Source: JAVVEW01 sp032251045 (GTDB lineage: Bacteria > Pseudomonadota > Gammaproteobacteria > Methylococcales > Methylomonadaceae). From it: a stretch of 42,822 nucleotides of DNA. The stretch is taken from NCBI GenBank assembly GCA_032251045.1, contig JAVVEW010000016.1:1-42822 (forward strand), written 5' to 3'. The notes below the pieces were generated by a model. That model did no database searches, was not told the DNA's origin, and saw only the letters and a list, made by a program, of their open reading frames with translations. Shown in pieces: positions 40,840 to 42,822 of the stretch; position 1 is the first letter of the stretch, and the number at the start of each line of letters is the position of its first letter. Position numbers and translations under genes: made by a program.

Positions 40840-41503
40840 TGGTGAATTGAAAAGTTTGTTTTAACAAAGGCTGTACCTGAACCACTCTGGCGACGGGTTC
40901 AGCGTTTAAATAACGTCTTGGGTCAATGGTCACAAATCCCCAAAACTGTAAAAATCGTTCAATAAACCGTGATTCGATGAGTATGCTTAAGTTTCTTTCT
41001 GGCGAGAAGTCATCATCCGTAGGGAAGGACTGTAATAAATCGGGGAAAGCCGTCATAACCTCTTCAACCAGTTGATCCACACGATTGTGGCTCTGAATGC
41101 GCCACAGCATAAACAGCCAAAAGGTTCGCAAGTCAACATCGCTTTCAAAACCGTCTAAATACCCCCAGTTGTATTTGCTGATGGCAGCCTCTAACATAGG
41201 TTTGAAAAATGCCTGTATGCCTAGAGCTTGATACTGTTTTGCGCTAATTTTTTCACATGGTAGCGGCCGCTACGTCGATAAATAATGCCACTAATGTCGG
41301 CTAGCACTCGGGTGTAGTGCAAGGCATTAAATTTGTCTTCGTTACTGCCAGCAAACTCAGGTAATAACTCACTGGCCTGTTTGACTAACTTAGTCAACAT
41401 CATCAAAGGCTTGGGCATGTTGCTTGGAAACGCTGTTCATACAACAACGGTTAATTTTTTTACCACTGCCACAATGGCAAGGATCGTTTCGACCGAGCTT
41501 CAT
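40829..41503 (-). pseudogene. SEC-C motif protein broken by two frameshifts
   Basis: Starts at the ATG 41501-41503 with AAGGAGG just upstream, 12 bases after the hipA stop. The first 37 residues hold a SEC-C zinc motif (GRNDPCHCGSGKKINRCC), then the frame stops at 41390-41392. A second frame (41221-41418) continues as KPLMMLTKLVKQASELLPEF and on to GRYHVKK. A third segment, back in the first frame, continues ISAKQYQALGIQAFFKPM and runs to the stop at 40829. The second shift falls at a run of six A's (around 41250-41256). Joined, the product would be about 225 residues. Function is unknown; SEC-C binds zinc. The shifts may be true decay or sequencing errors. Confidence 0.7.
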
Positions 41504-41515
41504 TGCTGTCCCTCC

Positions 41516-42822
41516 TTAGTGTTGTAGAAAAAGCGCGGCATTTTCTTGTTTGCGCTGATCCAGTGTTTTAGTAATCGCAGACACAGTTGTTTTACTGATC
41601 CCTTGTTGCTGTGCAAGATAAGTAAATTGGCTGATGGCTTCTGCGACGTCTTCAACGACTTGCCTTGCATCATGCCAACTCCCATAGCCTGCACTTGCTG
41701 CAAGCTTTTGCATTACCTTAAGCGGCGGCCTTTTACCGTAACCGCCAAATGCAGTAGCGTGTTCGTTAAATGGATGCGGACTATAAGTGACATCGTAAAA
41801 GGGCGCGGGCTGCCATTGGCCATCGTCCGCTTGCAAAAAAGCCCAGTTTTTACTGTGATCGTCTTGGTTAGACGACAGCAGGTTAAATATGGCGCGACGA
41901 AATTGCAACTGCCCAGCGGCTGGAGATTTACACAGCTGACGGCTGGCTTTGATCAAGTCGATGTAATCTAAACTTGGCGTTCGAAAGTCTGCATCCAAAA
42001 GCCCGCAGGCGCTGTGCATATGCAAGCGACCTGAACTGCGCTTGCTGCCTAAATTGGTCTGTTCAGTGACATAATCAAAACGTTTGAGCGCCAACCAAGC
42101 AGGCGCACCGCTTGTATGCGCTGCTTCAATGAGTTGCCATAGTGGCGGTTTACACTTAGCTTGCTCAGCCATTTGCAAATACACAGCCTCACACAAACCT
42201 TCCTCATGGCCGAGCGCTAGATTTTTCGAGGTAAACTTAATCAGCCACGCTTCATCACCTGGCTGAGCAAAGGTTCGGCATTGCTGAGTTTCTCCGGCAG
42301 GCATATAAATCTGCGCCTTGGGCCTTGCCCCACCCGAACTACCACCCGCGACTAATGCGGCCAACACCTGTTGAGTATGCCCATCTAACTCATCGTGGTT
42401 GCTATCCATATAATCTGACATTGAGGCATCGAACAGCGTTTGCGCTTCTAAACCCAAAGTTCCTAAATCAATGGCAGCGTGCGTCGTGACTGAAAACTCA
42501 GACACCGGAGAAAAAGTGAGCGCCCCCATGCCTTTATCACCGACAAAAGCCAGCCTATCCATCGCCGTTAATTGATTGGGCAGAATGCCCTTTTGCCGGA
42601 AAATACGATCTTGCAACAGCATACCCCAGCCATCGGGCAAACAATCCCCAAATACGCCATGCACACCTTGGTGCGGCTGTTTAGGTGCGGCTTGAACTTG
42701 CTTATTCGCTTGCAAAGTAAAAGGCGATAAATTGCCAAACTGCTGCAAATAGCGGTCTGCATACTGAAAAAAAACGCCTTGCCGATTCTGCGCCAATACC
42801 CCTACAGCGACCTGCTCACCTG
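41516..42822 (-). CDS. HipA-family toxin kinase (N-terminus beyond window)
   Basis: Ser/Thr protein kinase of the HipA toxin family. In E. coli, HipA phosphorylates glutamyl-tRNA synthetase and causes growth arrest. More than 430 residues are visible, and the frame is open to the right edge (GEQVAVGVLAQNRQGVFFQY), so the true start lies outside; an internal TTG at 42796 is not needed. Motifs: LVAGGSSGGARPKAQI (glycine-rich loop with candidate autophosphorylation Ser), AWLIKFTSK, the catalytic SSNQDDHSKNWAFL, and the metal-binding PFYDVTYS. The HipB-like antitoxin is expected upstream, off the window. A SEC-C gene follows in the same operon. Confidence 0.92.
   Translation of the reverse strand, partial: GEQVAVGVLAQNRQGVFFQYADRYLQQFGNLSPFTLQANKQVQAAPKQPHQGVHGVFGDCLPDGWGMLLQDRIFRQKGILPNQLTAMDRLAFVGDKGMGALTFSPVSEFSVTTHAAIDLGTLGLEAQTLFDASMSDYMDSNHDELDGHTQQVLAALVAGGSSGGARPKAQIYMPAGETQQCRTFAQPGDEAWLIKFTSKNLALGHEEGLCEAVYLQMAEQAKCKPPLWQLIEAAHTSGAPAWLALKRFDYVTEQTNLGSKRSSGRLHMHSACGLLDADFRTPSLDYIDLIKASRQLCKSPAAGQLQFRRAIFNLLSSNQDDHSKNWAFLQADDGQWQPAPFYDVTYSPHPFNEHATAFGGYGKRPPLKVMQKLAASAGYGSWHDARQVVEDVAEAISQFTYLAQQQGISKTTVSAITKTLDQRKQENAALFLQH

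Overview
The window is chromosomal DNA from a gammaproteobacterium. It carries housekeeping genes typical of aerobic, ubiquinone-using, flagellated members. Pyruvate phosphate dikinase, a full Na+-NQR operon, an IDH-aconitase B-citrate synthase operon and extragenic repeats of a type I associate with Methylomonas-like genomes would fit a type I methanotroph (Methylococcales). That placement is inference: no methane or methanol oxidation gene is in the window.

Region 1 (1-5995): the 5' end of glyA (-), an isolated fliR overlapping queG (-), then a SAM methyltransferase and the Fe-S carrier mrp (+). A convergent gap full of hairpins follows, then an HDOD-GAF signalling gene (-). Region 2 (6007-10987): an operon icd-acnB-gltA (-), the three enzymes between oxaloacetate/acetyl-CoA and 2-oxoglutarate, with the HDOD gene close behind. 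Region 3 (10988-15489): a repeat-rich gap, then ubiE-ubiJ-ubiB-pgk (-). Region 4 (15588-21666): nqrABCDEF (-) with a candidate promoter upstream and a clear terminator after nqrF. Region 5 (21918-29284): thiO (-), a NUDIX hydrolase (+), a small unknown gene, ppdK, a histone-deacetylase-family hydrolase and radA (all -).

Region 6 (29439-40257) is a surface-glycan locus. A VioA-like sugar aminotransferase is translationally coupled to a TPR-GT41 (O-GlcNAc-transferase-like) glycosyltransferase on +. On - there is a coupled pair (PLP aminotransferase-like protein, sulfotransferase), then gene debris (a polysaccharide deacetylase C-terminus, a short epimerase-like start, an unidentified gene tail). 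Next comes a strikingly AT-rich three-gene cassette (flippase, GT4 glycosyltransferase, methyltransferase), then wlbA-wlbB for UDP-diacetamido-uronic acid synthesis. The cassette ends in a truncated gene on one side and a 12-bp inverted repeat on the other, so it looks like a recent replacement that removed the rest of a wlb/wbp-type operon.

Region 7 (40333-42822) is a decayed toxin-antitoxin/ATPase neighbourhood: operator-like palindromes, a fragment of a DUF4143-type ATPase, a SEC-C protein broken by two compensating frameshifts, and a HipA-family kinase running off the right edge.

No tRNA, rRNA, CRISPR array or intact insertion sequence was seen. The most unusual features are the cassette replacement scar, the GT41/VioA-like pair, the recurring TAACCGTTCAC motif that sometimes begins on stop codons, and the hipA-SEC-C pair with its broken partner.
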